From Pseudomonadales bacterium (GTDB lineage: Bacteria; Pseudomonadota; Gammaproteobacteria; Pseudomonadales; JANQJO01), in NCBI GenBank assembly GCA_028281605.1, contig JANQJO010000069.1:1-43009 (forward strand): DNA of 43,009 nt. The letters run 5' to 3'. This document shows positions 33,685 to 42,907 of the stretch, in pieces. The position numbers and the translations under genes were made by a program. Each line of letters begins with the position of its first letter. Positions within the stretch are counted from its first letter, which is position 1. The notes below the pieces were generated by a model, which saw only the letters and a program-made list of their open reading frames with translations, was not told the DNA's origin and did no database searches.

Positions 33685-34212
33685 TTACTCTTGCGGAAAC
33701 AAAGGCACTTCTTGAGCAATATTGACTCGATTCATAGCGTCCAACTTAGTATCAATATGAAAAAAACGTACCACAGTTTTAGCAGGCAATACCTTTCTAA
33801 ATTTTTTAATATGCTTTTCTTTTAATTTTATTTTCTTTTTTTCTATCAAAAAATACTCATCCATCATTTTATTCGCTTTTCTATCCGAAATTGTATGTGT
33901 CACGTAATACTCACCGTACTCTGAAACCAACGCCATAAAACGATCATTGAGTTTTTTGACATCATCCATATAATCCTCGTAAAGTGGCCAAAAAACCTCT
34001 CGTTCAGCATGAGAAAGCTTCATACTATTAGCTACCACAGAACGCATTTGAGTACGCTTCATCTCACGCATCAGCTCAACTTCTTTTTGTTGCTGTGCGG
34101 TTAATAAATGCACATGAGGCTCTTCAGCAAAACTGATTTGAGTACCACCGGCCATTATCAAAAACAAACCCAATCTAAACATATTCATTACAGTGGACGA
34201 TACTAACAACAT
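33685..34212 (-). CDS. Periplasmic LTxxQ-like (Spy/CpxP-type) hypothetical protein
   Basis: A 175-residue exported helical protein. The signal peptide ends near SFAEEP; the real start may be ATG 34188 (MNMFRLGLFLIMAGG). The mature part, LSHAEREVFWPLYEDYMDDV then LNDRFMALVSEYGEYY, ending in KVLPAKTVVRFFHIDTKLDA, is a pattern common in gammaproteobacteria and resembles Spy-like chaperone folds. Its place beside the FAH protein and D-2-HG dehydrogenase genes recalls the Pseudomonas arrangement. Function unknown. Confidence 0.7.
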   Translation of the reverse strand: MLLVSSTVMNMFRLGLFLIMAGGTQISFAEEPHVHLLTAQQQKEVELMREMKRTQMRSVVANSMKLSHAEREVFWPLYEDYMDDVKKLNDRFMALVSEYGEYYVTHTISDRKANKMMDEYFLIEKKKIKLKEKHIKKFRKVLPAKTVVRFFHIDTKLDAMNRVNIAQEVPLFPQE

Positions 34213-34248
34213 AACAGGCTACCTCAAAAAAACACTCATAAAATACGA

Positions 34249-34944
34249 TCAATTAGAAAAAACTTTTCCAGCGCTGATTACCTTAGGTTCATCTTCATGT
34301 AAAAAAGTTGCACGAAAGTGATCACCTACTTGTAAGGGCTGTACACCTTCTGGCGTGCCAGTTAATACTAAATCTCCAGGCTCCAGTGTAATATCTTGCA
34401 CAATGATCTCTAATAATGCCGGTATACACCATAACATATCACAAACCTTACCACTTTGACGCAAGTCACCGTTCACTTCAAAACTCAAACCCCAAGATTG
34501 CCAAGATGAACACTGTTCAAACTCAACACAAGTTGATAATGGACAAGCGCCATCAAACGCTTTAGCTAAGGTCCAAGGCTCAGACCTTTGCTTCAATTCA
34601 TTCTGCCGATCTCTTAACGTTAAATCTAATGCCAAACCTACTGCTGCAATACAATCATTGAGAGTTAAGGTGGAAAAACTTTTAAAAGTCAACCGCTGAC
34701 GAATCAATAAATAAATTTCTAACTCATGGTGGCAAGCACCACAATCGACCGGAATGCCAAAACCAGGCGACATAGATACAAAAGTATTAGGAGTCTTTAA
34801 AAACAAAATAGGCTTTTTAGGCAATGGATTATTCAACTCTGTAGCATGCTTGGCATAATTACGACCAATACAAACAGCCTTAGATGGTTGATAGCCTCCA
34901 AATGAACCGTCACTGTATTGTATCGTAAATCTATCCTTAAGCAT
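34249..34944 (-). CDS. Fumarylacetoacetate hydrolase family protein
   Basis: Motifs KAVCIGRNYAKHATELNN, KPILFLKTPNTF, metal-binding CHHELEIYLLI (E-x-E type) and GDLVLTGTPEGVQPLQVGD define the FAH fold, which covers acylpyruvases, oxaloacetate decarboxylases/tautomerases and isomerases. Family size (about 220-230 residues) supports ATG 34944, with AGG upstream, over the upstream TTG at 34971. It follows the dehydrogenase gene by 19 nt and is probably co-transcribed. An oxaloacetate- or acylpyruvate-related housekeeping role is plausible. Confidence 0.85.
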   Translation of the reverse strand: MLKDRFTIQYSDGSFGGYQPSKAVCIGRNYAKHATELNNPLPKKPILFLKTPNTFVSMSPGFGIPVDCGACHHELEIYLLIRQRLTFKSFSTLTLNDCIAAVGLALDLTLRDRQNELKQRSEPWTLAKAFDGACPLSTCVEFEQCSSWQSWGLSFEVNGDLRQSGKVCDMLWCIPALLEIIVQDITLEPGDLVLTGTPEGVQPLQVGDHFRATFLHEDEPKVISAGKVFSN

Positions 34945-34963
34945 GTATAAAATACCTGAATCG

Positions 34964-36367
34964 TTACACAAGTTTACCAGGGTTCATAATTCCCTTAGGG
35001 TCAAAAATAGCTTTCAAGTTTTGCATCAATTGAATTTGTTCTATTGAGCGTGAAGACGGCAGCGCAGATTTTTTAATTAAACCAACTCCATGCTCGGCTG
35101 AAATACTACCCTCAAAACTCTCCACAACTTTGTAAATTTTTTCACTGACTTTCGTACAAACTGCAAAAAACTCGCTTTTTTCCATAGTATCAGGCTTTAA
35201 AATATTAAGATGTAAATTACCATCGCCAATATGCCCAAACCAAATAACCTCAAAATCAGGATATTGCTCCAAAACAAGTTTATCTATTTCAGCTAAAAAA
35301 CTAGGCACCCGTGAAATACGAACAGAAATATCATTTTTATAAGGTGTGTACTGAGCAATGCTCTCAGAAATACGTTCACGTAAAGCCCAGAGGTTTTCAA
35401 GTTGGGTCTCATTTTGACTGATAACTCCGTTAACAACCCAACCCTCCTCCATACAAGCTTCAAATTGTTCCAACACAAGTTGTTCAGCATCACTGCTCCA
35501 GGCTTCCACCTCTAAAAGCGCATAAAACGGCACTTGCTCGGCAAAAGGTCTTTGCAAGTCTGAATGTTTAAGCACTTTCAACAAAGCCGCCTCAGAAAAA
35601 AACTCAAAAGCGGTTAACTCCAAATGCTGCTGAAACCGGTGCAACACTTTCATCAACACAGCTAAATCAGGAACTCCCACCACTAAGGCCTTTAAAGGTT
35701 TGGGCGGGCACGTCAGTTGCACAGTGGCTTCGACAACAAACCCTAAAGTCCCTTCACTACCAATAAACAAATGACGTATATCATAGCCAGTTGCGTTTTT
35801 AATTAACCCTTGATTAAGCTCAAGGATTTCACCAGCCCCCGTAACAACCTTTAAACCAGTTATCCAATCTCGCGTTAAACCATAACGCAATACCTTAATA
35901 CCTCCAGCATTAGTAGCAATGTTTCCCCCAATTTGACTGGAACCACTGGAAGCAAAGTCTACCGGGTAATACAGGCCTAAGCCAGTAGCCACTTCTTGGA
36001 TTTGAGCCGTCACAACACCCGACTGAACAGTGACAGTACGATCAATCAAATCGGTTCCTAAAACTCGGTTCATTTTTTCAAAAGAGACAACAACTTCACC
36101 ATTACTGGCCACCGCTCCACCACTTAAACCAGTACGACCACCAGAAGGTACTAAAGCAATATTGTAAAAATTTGCTTTCAAAACAATCAGTTGTACTTGT
36201 TGAACCGTGACAGGTAAAATGATCATAGCAGGTTTAGGCTCATAAACCCGCGTCCAATCTCGACCGTAATGATTAAGGCTGTCTGCATCAGCTCGAATAT
36301 CAAGCTCAGGCATCACAGATAACAGTTCATCAATAAAAGTTTGCAGCAATGGTGAAGACACTTTCAT
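34964..36367 (-). CDS. FAD-linked D-2-hydroxyglutarate dehydrogenase (GlcD/DLD family)
   Basis: A 467-residue flavoprotein: FAD-binding PCMH domain with LVPSGGRTGLSGGAV and SSGSSQIGGNIATNAGG, then an FAD-oxidase C-terminal domain with GHIGDGNLHLNILKP, ISAEHGVGLIKKS and DPKGIMNPGKLV. Family members oxidise D-2-hydroxyacids. Divergence from serA, as in Pseudomonas, points to D-2-hydroxyglutarate, because SerA reduces 2-oxoglutarate to that compound and the dehydrogenase recycles it. Length is as expected. The shared divergent promoter lies at 36368-36523. Confidence 0.85.
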   Translation of the reverse strand: MKVSSPLLQTFIDELLSVMPELDIRADADSLNHYGRDWTRVYEPKPAMIILPVTVQQVQLIVLKANFYNIALVPSGGRTGLSGGAVASNGEVVVSFEKMNRVLGTDLIDRTVTVQSGVVTAQIQEVATGLGLYYPVDFASSGSSQIGGNIATNAGGIKVLRYGLTRDWITGLKVVTGAGEILELNQGLIKNATGYDIRHLFIGSEGTLGFVVEATVQLTCPPKPLKALVVGVPDLAVLMKVLHRFQQHLELTAFEFFSEAALLKVLKHSDLQRPFAEQVPFYALLEVEAWSSDAEQLVLEQFEACMEEGWVVNGVISQNETQLENLWALRERISESIAQYTPYKNDISVRISRVPSFLAEIDKLVLEQYPDFEVIWFGHIGDGNLHLNILKPDTMEKSEFFAVCTKVSEKIYKVVESFEGSISAEHGVGLIKKSALPSSRSIEQIQLMQNLKAIFDPKGIMNPGKLV

Positions 36368-36523
36368 AAGGTACTTCTTACGTCCTTTAACTAAAACTAA
36401 TGGATAAAATAATCAGCTCAATTGATTAAATTTTGCTCTTTAATGGTTCTCGCTTAACGGCAGTCTATGATAACATAGCCCGCTGTTTTAACCCAAAACG
36501 ATAAATAGGCCTCTATTAAAACC

Positions 36524-37753
36524 ATGAGCAAAACATCCCTAGATAAAAATAAAATTCATATTTTATTACTGGAAGGCGTTCACAAGTCTGCCATTAAAAA
36601 CTTCAATGCCAATGGCTACCACAACATCAACGCTATAGATACCTCTTTACCACCAGAAGAATTGGCCGACGCCATTGCAGATGCACACTTTATTGGTATT
36701 CGTTCACGCACAAAACTGACAACTGAAACACTTAAACAAGCTAAAAAACTGATTGGCATAGGCTGCTTTTGTATTGGTACAAACCAAGTGGATTTGAGTG
36801 CAGCTTTACTACAAGGCATTCCTGTCTTTAACGCTCCTTTTTCCAACACTCGCAGTGTGGCTGAATTAGTGCTGGCTGAAGCTATTTTATTATTACGAGG
36901 TATCCCTGAGAAAAATGCCAAAGCACATCGAGGCATCTGGCTAAAAAATGCTAAAAATTCATATGAAATTCGAGGCAAAACATTAGGCATTGTCGGCTAT
37001 GGCTCCATTGGTTCGCAGTTGAGTGTGTTAGCCGAGGGCCTTGGTATGAAAGTAAAATTTTTTGATGCAGTGACTAAATTACCTCTTGGCAACGCTGAGC
37101 AAACCCACTCGCTTGACACGTTATTAAAAAGCAGTGATATTGTAACCTTACACGTCCCTGAAACAGCTTCTACACAAAACATGATCGGTGCTCATGAACT
37201 GAAAAACATGAGAAAAGGTAGCGTACTAATCAATGCTTCTCGTGGCAATGTCGTTGATATCGAGGCATTGGCACAATCACTGATGGATAAACACCTGCAA
37301 GGGGCTGCACTCGATGTATTTCCCACCGAACCTCGCTCAAACGACGAAACCTTTGTTTCTCCTTTGAGAGAATTTGACAATGTTATCCTAACACCTCATA
37401 TTGGCGGCAGTACGGTTGAAGCCCAAGAGAACATTGGCGTTGAAGTTTCAGATAAATTAATCAAATACAGTGATAACGGCTCAACTCTATCGTCTGTTAA
37501 TTTTCCAGAGCTGGCCTTACCTACGCACAACAATGTACATAGACTGCTACACATTCATCAAAACATCCCAGGTGTATTATCCGAAATAAACCAAGTATTC
37601 TCTAGTAACAATATCAATATCGCGGCTCAAATATTGCAAACCAATGAAAACATTGGTTACGTTGTGGTTGATGTACAAGCCAAGTACAGCGACTTGGCTT
37701 TACAGGCTTTACAGGCTGTTAAAGGTACCGTTCGAACCCGAGTGCTATACTAA
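36524..37753 (+). CDS. serA: D-3-phosphoglycerate dehydrogenase
   Basis: A 409-residue enzyme of the first step of serine synthesis, oxidising 3-phosphoglycerate with NAD. It shows GCFCIGTNQVDL, the Rossmann motif GIVGYGSIGSQLSVLAEGLG, the catalytic-region SRGNVVDIEALA, HIGGSTVEAQENIG, and a C-terminal ACT domain (LLHIHQNIPGVLSEINQVF) for serine feedback. Length matches E. coli SerA (410). It is divergent from the D-2-hydroxyglutarate dehydrogenase gene. Confidence 0.96.
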   Translation: MSKTSLDKNKIHILLLEGVHKSAIKNFNANGYHNINAIDTSLPPEELADAIADAHFIGIRSRTKLTTETLKQAKKLIGIGCFCIGTNQVDLSAALLQGIPVFNAPFSNTRSVAELVLAEAILLLRGIPEKNAKAHRGIWLKNAKNSYEIRGKTLGIVGYGSIGSQLSVLAEGLGMKVKFFDAVTKLPLGNAEQTHSLDTLLKSSDIVTLHVPETASTQNMIGAHELKNMRKGSVLINASRGNVVDIEALAQSLMDKHLQGAALDVFPTEPRSNDETFVSPLREFDNVILTPHIGGSTVEAQENIGVEVSDKLIKYSDNGSTLSSVNFPELALPTHNNVHRLLHIHQNIPGVLSEINQVFSSNNINIAAQILQTNENIGYVVVDVQAKYSDLALQALQAVKGTVRTRVLY

Positions 37754-37958
37754 CCAAAAGACACTGCGAGCATAAAAAAATATCAGCACCGAATCAGATG
37801 AAATTCTAAAAAACCCTGTTTTTACTTCAAAAACCTCCAATCATTGATATCAATGTTAATAGCTAGTGCTCATTTTTCAAGTCAAGGATATTGGCAAACT
37901 TATTGCTGTTTTATTCGATAAAGATTTTCAATACTACATTGCACACTGGAATTTCCTT

Positions 37959-40010
37959 ATGACATCCGCATTAGAGCTTGATATCACCACAAAGCTGCTC
38001 GCCTCTACTTTTCAAAAAAATTTAGTGACTTTAAGTCAATACATGCCAGAAATAGCACGCACATTCAACAACTACAAAGCACAAGAGATATTTTTAGCTA
38101 TCGATGATAACAGTCATGTCAATCTCTCTAAAAATGGCAATATTATCTACGAAAATAATCCAAAACAAGACATTTTAGCACAAGTTAAAGAATTTAAAAA
38201 TAAGCCTCGTCATTTTTTCTATAGAGCCAACATCAATAACGGCAATGATTTTGTTGAGGACGAATGTTTCCTACAGGTACACCACTTGGCCGCTATTCGC
38301 AGTATTCGGCGGCAAGATACAGCCTTCACGGAACCAAAACCAGGTTTACCCACACTAGTGCCTTGTTTAATATTGGTTGGCATTGGTTTAGGTTATCACT
38401 TAGAAGCTCTGGTCAATGAGCACGATATTAGACATACTATCATTTATGAACCAGAACCAGATATCTTCTATAGCTTTCTACATGTAGTAGATTTAGAACC
38501 TATTTTCAAAAAATGTACAAAAGATTTACGCAGCATTACTTTTAAAGTGGGAGATTCCCCCGGAGGATTCGTTAACCATATCTCTAGATTTCTCTGGGAA
38601 AAAGGACACTTTATTGGCTGCAGAATGTATTTTTATCGGCACTATCGTAGCGAAATCGTCGATGAAGCCTCACAACTGTTGCATAATTTAATTTCAAGAA
38701 GCTTGCACGGTTGGGGATTTTTTGAAGATGAACTTATCAGCGTAGCACATACTTTATTAAATTTTGAAAAATGTTACCCCATTATAAAAAAACCAGAATA
38801 TATAAAAACACACCCTGAACACCCCCCAGTTATTATTGTCGGTAATGGTCCCTCTTTAGATTCAAATCTTGAGCATATAAAAGAACATGCTCAAGATTGC
38901 ATAATCGTCTCTTCTGGTTCTGCTTTACGAGTCTTGCACGACAGTGGCATTTGTCCAGACTATCATATTGAAATTGAAAGAACACGCAGTGTCGATGCTT
39001 GGTTTGTTGACCTTAAAGACGATGATTATTTTAAAAAAATAACCTTAATCGCTCTCAATACTGTACACCCAGACGTACTGGCAAGATTTAAAAGAGTTTT
39101 GATTGGAATGAAACCTAATGATGCCGGATCATTACTAACATTGGCTACTTTAGATGAAAAGCTGCCAGAATATATACTCCACTGTAATCCTACAGCTGTA
39201 AATGGTTCTATTGCCCTTATGTTAGCCCTAGGCTTTACTGAACTGTATTTATTCGGAGTTGATATGGGATTTTTGGACCCTGATTATCATCACTCTAAAA
39301 AAAGTGCCTACTATCAATCAGACGATGACTTCTTTAAAATTGGGACCCCTAAAAGCAATAGGTCCATGGAAGGCAACTTTAAAGAGGAAGTTCTAACCAA
39401 CGATAATTTTGATTTCAGTCGATTTGAAATAGAAAGAAGCCTACATAATTATCCTAATGTACGCTGCTACAATTGCAGTGATGGAGTAAAAATCAAGTAT
39501 ACTGATCCGCTGCCCGCAAAACAAATTAACATTATACAAGGAGAGCAGATAAAACAGGACTGGTGGGGAAAAAACGAAAAAAATTACTTATGGGAAACTG
39601 ATTTCAGTTTGAGTGAAACCGTAGAAAGAAGCTTCTTTAGAAATTTTTCAGTGATGCAAGATTTTATAGTAAAAATAATAAGTAGTCTTACACCCACACC
39701 CAATTCTATAGGAGAATTATTAGATTTATTCACAACTCAAAAAGCTGCTTTAAATTTGCATAAAAACGAATTTGAAACAATTTATTGTATGTGCGCAGGC
39801 ACTCTGAATTACTTACAAACAACTACTTTAACTTATGCCCTAGATTACCAAGATGAAAACAAAGCTCTAGCTTTTGTTGAAAAAAGTTTTGTAGTTTGGA
39901 AGCAGTATTTAAACAACATATTACGCATCACATCCGACCATTATAAAAGCCCACATGATACTTACATACCAGGTCATTATATGCCGAAACAAGAGCCGAA
40001 AGAAAAATAA
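37959..40010 (+). CDS. Maf/DUF115 motility-associated glycosyltransferase family protein
   Basis: The MptE-like DUF115 core is clear: PVIIVGNGPSLDSNLEHIKE, IVSSGSALRVLHDSGICPDY, HIEIERTRSVDAW and LYLFGVDMGF. The N-terminal domain has LVGIGLGYHLEALVNEHDIR and IIYEPEPDIFY, as in flagellin-modifying Maf proteins, which transfer nonulosonic acids to flagellin. The frame is open from GTG 37866; ATG 37959 has TGGA 8-10 nt upstream and gives the usual short N-terminus before NLVTLSQYMPEIA, so I prefer it. No flagellin or nonulosonic-acid genes are in the window; it stands alone and convergent with the RING gene. Confidence 0.85.
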   Translation: MTSALELDITTKLLASTFQKNLVTLSQYMPEIARTFNNYKAQEIFLAIDDNSHVNLSKNGNIIYENNPKQDILAQVKEFKNKPRHFFYRANINNGNDFVEDECFLQVHHLAAIRSIRRQDTAFTEPKPGLPTLVPCLILVGIGLGYHLEALVNEHDIRHTIIYEPEPDIFYSFLHVVDLEPIFKKCTKDLRSITFKVGDSPGGFVNHISRFLWEKGHFIGCRMYFYRHYRSEIVDEASQLLHNLISRSLHGWGFFEDELISVAHTLLNFEKCYPIIKKPEYIKTHPEHPPVIIVGNGPSLDSNLEHIKEHAQDCIIVSSGSALRVLHDSGICPDYHIEIERTRSVDAWFVDLKDDDYFKKITLIALNTVHPDVLARFKRVLIGMKPNDAGSLLTLATLDEKLPEYILHCNPTAVNGSIALMLALGFTELYLFGVDMGFLDPDYHHSKKSAYYQSDDDFFKIGTPKSNRSMEGNFKEEVLTNDNFDFSRFEIERSLHNYPNVRCYNCSDGVKIKYTDPLPAKQINIIQGEQIKQDWWGKNEKNYLWETDFSLSETVERSFFRNFSVMQDFIVKIISSLTPTPNSIGELLDLFTTQKAALNLHKNEFETIYCMCAGTLNYLQTTTLTYALDYQDENKALAFVEKSFVVWKQYLNNILRITSDHYKSPHDTYIPGHYMPKQEPKEK

Positions 40011-40027
40011 GTGAACATTACAGCATT

Positions 40028-42808
40028 TTAGATATCAATGGGGTCCACTTCACTTTGTCTTGATTCAATCCGAACTCCAGTATATTGCATGAACTCATCT
40101 TTTGTACAATCAAAAATATCGCTTAACACTTCAACTAGCTTTTCATCGATTTCTTCAGTCTGTCCTTTCACGAGATCTTGTATGCACATAAGTGGAACCT
40201 GAAGATCCGGATTTTTTTCGTTAACAACCGCAAATAGGTTAGCAGAATAGAGTCTTGCGTTATATTTTTTATAAAAATATTCTCCTTTAAAGGTTAAAAA
40301 ATCACCAAACTTTGATCCAACGAATATCTTAAAATACTTTGAAATATCCTCGTATTTTACCCCTAAAACTTCTGCTATTTTTTCTATTTCTATTCTACTT
40401 GCTTTTTTATCCTGATTAATTAGATTGTAAAAAGATTTTTTTTCTAATATAAAATCATTCACTGCCGAATATTTGTCGAAAAGATCTTTAATAGTCATCC
40501 CATTGTGTTCAGCTTGTAAATATGAAGAAAAAGGTGATTCCATTGACTTGATAGCTTTCTTTTTAAGGTAAGGGGACAATTCAACTTCTTTACAACCTAA
40601 AATGCCTGCGATAACATGGATTTCATCTTCTGAAAAACTAGTAGAAGCGGGGTCATGACTTGCAGCTCGTAGTCGCTGTAGAGATAATCCGGCTTGATCA
40701 GACAATGCTGTTAACGTTAATGTACCATTCAATTTTTTCATGAATGCCATAAAGTTTTTTTCTTCCTTAGGCTTGAGAAATTCGGCAATCCAAGGACCCA
40801 TCAATTGTTCTAATTTATTATAATCTTCCTGAGATAAGCTGGTACTTTTGAATCTATCATATAATGTATTATATAGAGATTTTGCAGTCAATGAACAGCT
40901 TTCAATATTCCCTAAAATATCTGAAAAACTTCTAATTTCTTCAGATTGACTTTCGAGCTCGATGTTTTGCATTTTTTCAAAAAACACTCCCAAGTTAGTA
41001 TTTGAGACTGTTAGTATTAATTTTAAATCTTGAATATCCATCAATCCAGCATGAGCAGCATGAGCAGCATGAGCAGCCACATATAAATATTCTAAATTCA
41101 CAGAGGGGGATACCAACAAAGTTCTAATTTTTTCTGATTCCCATAGTGCTAATGGTTCTGTGTAACAAAATAACTGTGTGTATGAACTAATGAACATTGG
41201 GCCAAACCTTTTCCAAGAAAAGTTTGGAATTTTCTGTTGTAAAAAGTCATATATAGGTTGCCTTCTGTTGGTTTGAGTGACCGATACTCTAAATAAATTC
41301 TTTACTTCTTCTTCAGAAAGTAGGAGAGCCGAAGCAAGTTTGGGGACCACTCTTTGTGGCAAATATTGAGCTGGAGATAGTATTGCACGGGATTTTACAT
41401 ATGACTGCACTAAAATAGATAAAGGAACACCAATGTGGGCTGCCAAAGTGTTTAGTGTTAACATCTTTGGTTTAAAGTGTTCCCTGACTCCAGGCTTGTC
41501 AAATAGTGTGCAAAAAATACCTCTTTTTCTGTTTCGGCAGGGAGAGTTAGTGCTCATCATGTCTTTTGTCTGAGATGTTTTTCTTCTTTTTATCTTTTGG
41601 TTTGAAGCGTCCTCACCTACAGCGATTCTTTCAACAGATTGAGGAAGAGGGAAAGCCTGTGTTTCTGGAAATTCACAGAATGCATATCCATGACCAAAAT
41701 AAGGAACATATGGGCATATTCCTTCTAAGATTTTTTTATTTGCAAAATAAAAAACGATATCAGGACTTTTTTTGTCTTTAATCTCTGGAGCAGGTTTTGT
41801 TTTACATATCATAACTGACATATCACAAGCGCTGTCATCTTCAAGTGTATTGATGCTTGCTGCTCTGTTTCCAAACCCACCAATAGCTGAAATTACAAAA
41901 CGCATACCTTCTGGGTCAGAATTAGTCTCCCAGGCCCATTGATCTAATAGTTGATAAGCTATTTCTTCAGTGTTTCTATCCTCTTTTTTCCAACCTAGAT
42001 GTGTATTTAAAATTGCCATGATATCTTCTTTGAGTGCTTCTTCATTTGCTATCTCAGCTTGCTTGCCTTCTTCGTTATCTGCTTCGCGTTGATACACAAC
42101 GCCGGTATACAGCAGTCCTTCACCTTTTTCAAAGCATTTCCCTTCTTTGACTCTTGCGCCAGGAATTTTGAGAGGCCATTTATCCTCACTGACTGTTTCT
42201 TTGACTGTATCTGATAAGTTTTTTTCTGTATGTTCTAAACAGTATTCTAGCCTGCCTTCTAGCTCAGCTCTTTTCTCTGGGTTTTGCAGTAGAGAGTTAA
42301 TATATGGGATGTATTCCTTGAGTTCTTCATAGCTTTTGTCTTCTCCAGGTCCTCTTATGGATGTGATATCCACGACTTCATGAGGCTGAGCGAATTCATC
42401 TGATGGTTTATTTGGGTCCGACAGAGATGGGCACACAGGCCTACCTTCTGTACCCTTATAGGAAGAAGACAAATTAAGAGTGATGGCATCGCCCTGGTTT
42501 TCTACTGTGACTACGGTCGGGGAGATATCTTGAAAACTCATACCGGTTTTGAGTAAAAGGCTTGTAGACACAAGTGATTCTTCTGTTCTCATCGAAATAT
42601 TGGATGATATGTCATCATTTAGCTTGGATAAGTCTATGCTAGTACCACAAATTGAGCATCTCCTTTGATCTGATAAAAAAGTGTTAACACACCGTTGATG
42701 GTAGCTATGGCCGCACGAGAGTTTGACAAAGCGCCTTCCTATAGGCTCTAGACAAGCTGAACAATTTACTGTTTCTGAAGAATGATTTGTTGAAGACAGT
42801 TGAGACAT
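40028..42808 (-). CDS. RING-H2 finger protein with tandem XRE-like helical modules
   Basis: From ATG 42808 (MSQLSSTNHSS) the protein has 926 residues; the frame is open to 42877, but the extra 23 residues run into the neighbouring IS end. Residues 16-54 form a textbook C3H2C3 RING: C16-x2-C19, C32-x-H34, H37-x2-C40, C51-x2-C54. Bacterial RING proteins are mostly eukaryote-like E3 ubiquitin-ligase effectors. The middle (about 150-430) has no recognised fold. Several HTH/XRE-like helical units follow, for example LNTLAAHIGVPLSILVQSYV, LTALSDQAGLSLQRLRAASH, MTIKDLFDKYSAVNDFILEK and IEKIAEVLGVKYEDISKYF. A 9-bp DNA repeat encodes AAHAAHAAHA. No secretion signal is visible; type III or IV export could be cryptic. 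Confidence 0.75.
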   Translation of the reverse strand: MSQLSSTNHSSETVNCSACLEPIGRRFVKLSCGHSYHQRCVNTFLSDQRRCSICGTSIDLSKLNDDISSNISMRTEESLVSTSLLLKTGMSFQDISPTVVTVENQGDAITLNLSSSYKGTEGRPVCPSLSDPNKPSDEFAQPHEVVDITSIRGPGEDKSYEELKEYIPYINSLLQNPEKRAELEGRLEYCLEHTEKNLSDTVKETVSEDKWPLKIPGARVKEGKCFEKGEGLLYTGVVYQREADNEEGKQAEIANEEALKEDIMAILNTHLGWKKEDRNTEEIAYQLLDQWAWETNSDPEGMRFVISAIGGFGNRAASINTLEDDSACDMSVMICKTKPAPEIKDKKSPDIVFYFANKKILEGICPYVPYFGHGYAFCEFPETQAFPLPQSVERIAVGEDASNQKIKRRKTSQTKDMMSTNSPCRNRKRGIFCTLFDKPGVREHFKPKMLTLNTLAAHIGVPLSILVQSYVKSRAILSPAQYLPQRVVPKLASALLLSEEEVKNLFRVSVTQTNRRQPIYDFLQQKIPNFSWKRFGPMFISSYTQLFCYTEPLALWESEKIRTLLVSPSVNLEYLYVAAHAAHAAHAGLMDIQDLKLILTVSNTNLGVFFEKMQNIELESQSEEIRSFSDILGNIESCSLTAKSLYNTLYDRFKSTSLSQEDYNKLEQLMGPWIAEFLKPKEEKNFMAFMKKLNGTLTLTALSDQAGLSLQRLRAASHDPASTSFSEDEIHVIAGILGCKEVELSPYLKKKAIKSMESPFSSYLQAEHNGMTIKDLFDKYSAVNDFILEKKSFYNLINQDKKASRIEIEKIAEVLGVKYEDISKYFKIFVGSKFGDFLTFKGEYFYKKYNARLYSANLFAVVNEKNPDLQVPLMCIQDLVKGQTEEIDEKLVEVLSDIFDCTKDEFMQYTGVRIESRQSEVDPIDI
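41049..41075. repeat. Three 9-bp tandem repeats inside the RING gene
   Basis: GCATGAGCA occurs three times in direct succession and encodes the Ala-Ala-His repeats. It is in frame and length-variable by slippage without frameshift. Confidence 0.6.
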
Positions 42809-42867
42809 GCTTAGTATCCAGGAAAAGTTATAACGCACCCGCGGAGCAGGTGGCTTAACGGTTGTGA

Positions 42868-42884
42868 GCAGCCTCAAAGGCTGC
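42868..42884. repeat. Hairpin, 7-bp stem, near the transposase end
   Basis: GCAGCCT-CAA-AGGCTGC lies 24 nt beyond the stop of the partial transposase gene. Subterminal hairpins at this position are typical of the right end of IS200/IS605 elements. No T-run follows. Confidence 0.45.
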
Positions 42885-42907
42885 CAAGGTTAAACGTTAT
42901 ACTAAAA

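Noticed and set aside
37754..37958. Upstream GTG start of the Maf-family gene (37866) as the true start
   Set aside because: It lacks a ribosome site and adds 31 residues not expected in the family; ATG 37959 with TGGA upstream is preferred, though the longer form is not excluded.
41049..41075. Short tandem repeats as a CRISPR-like array
   Set aside because: Nine-base units with no spacers, in frame within a coding gene.
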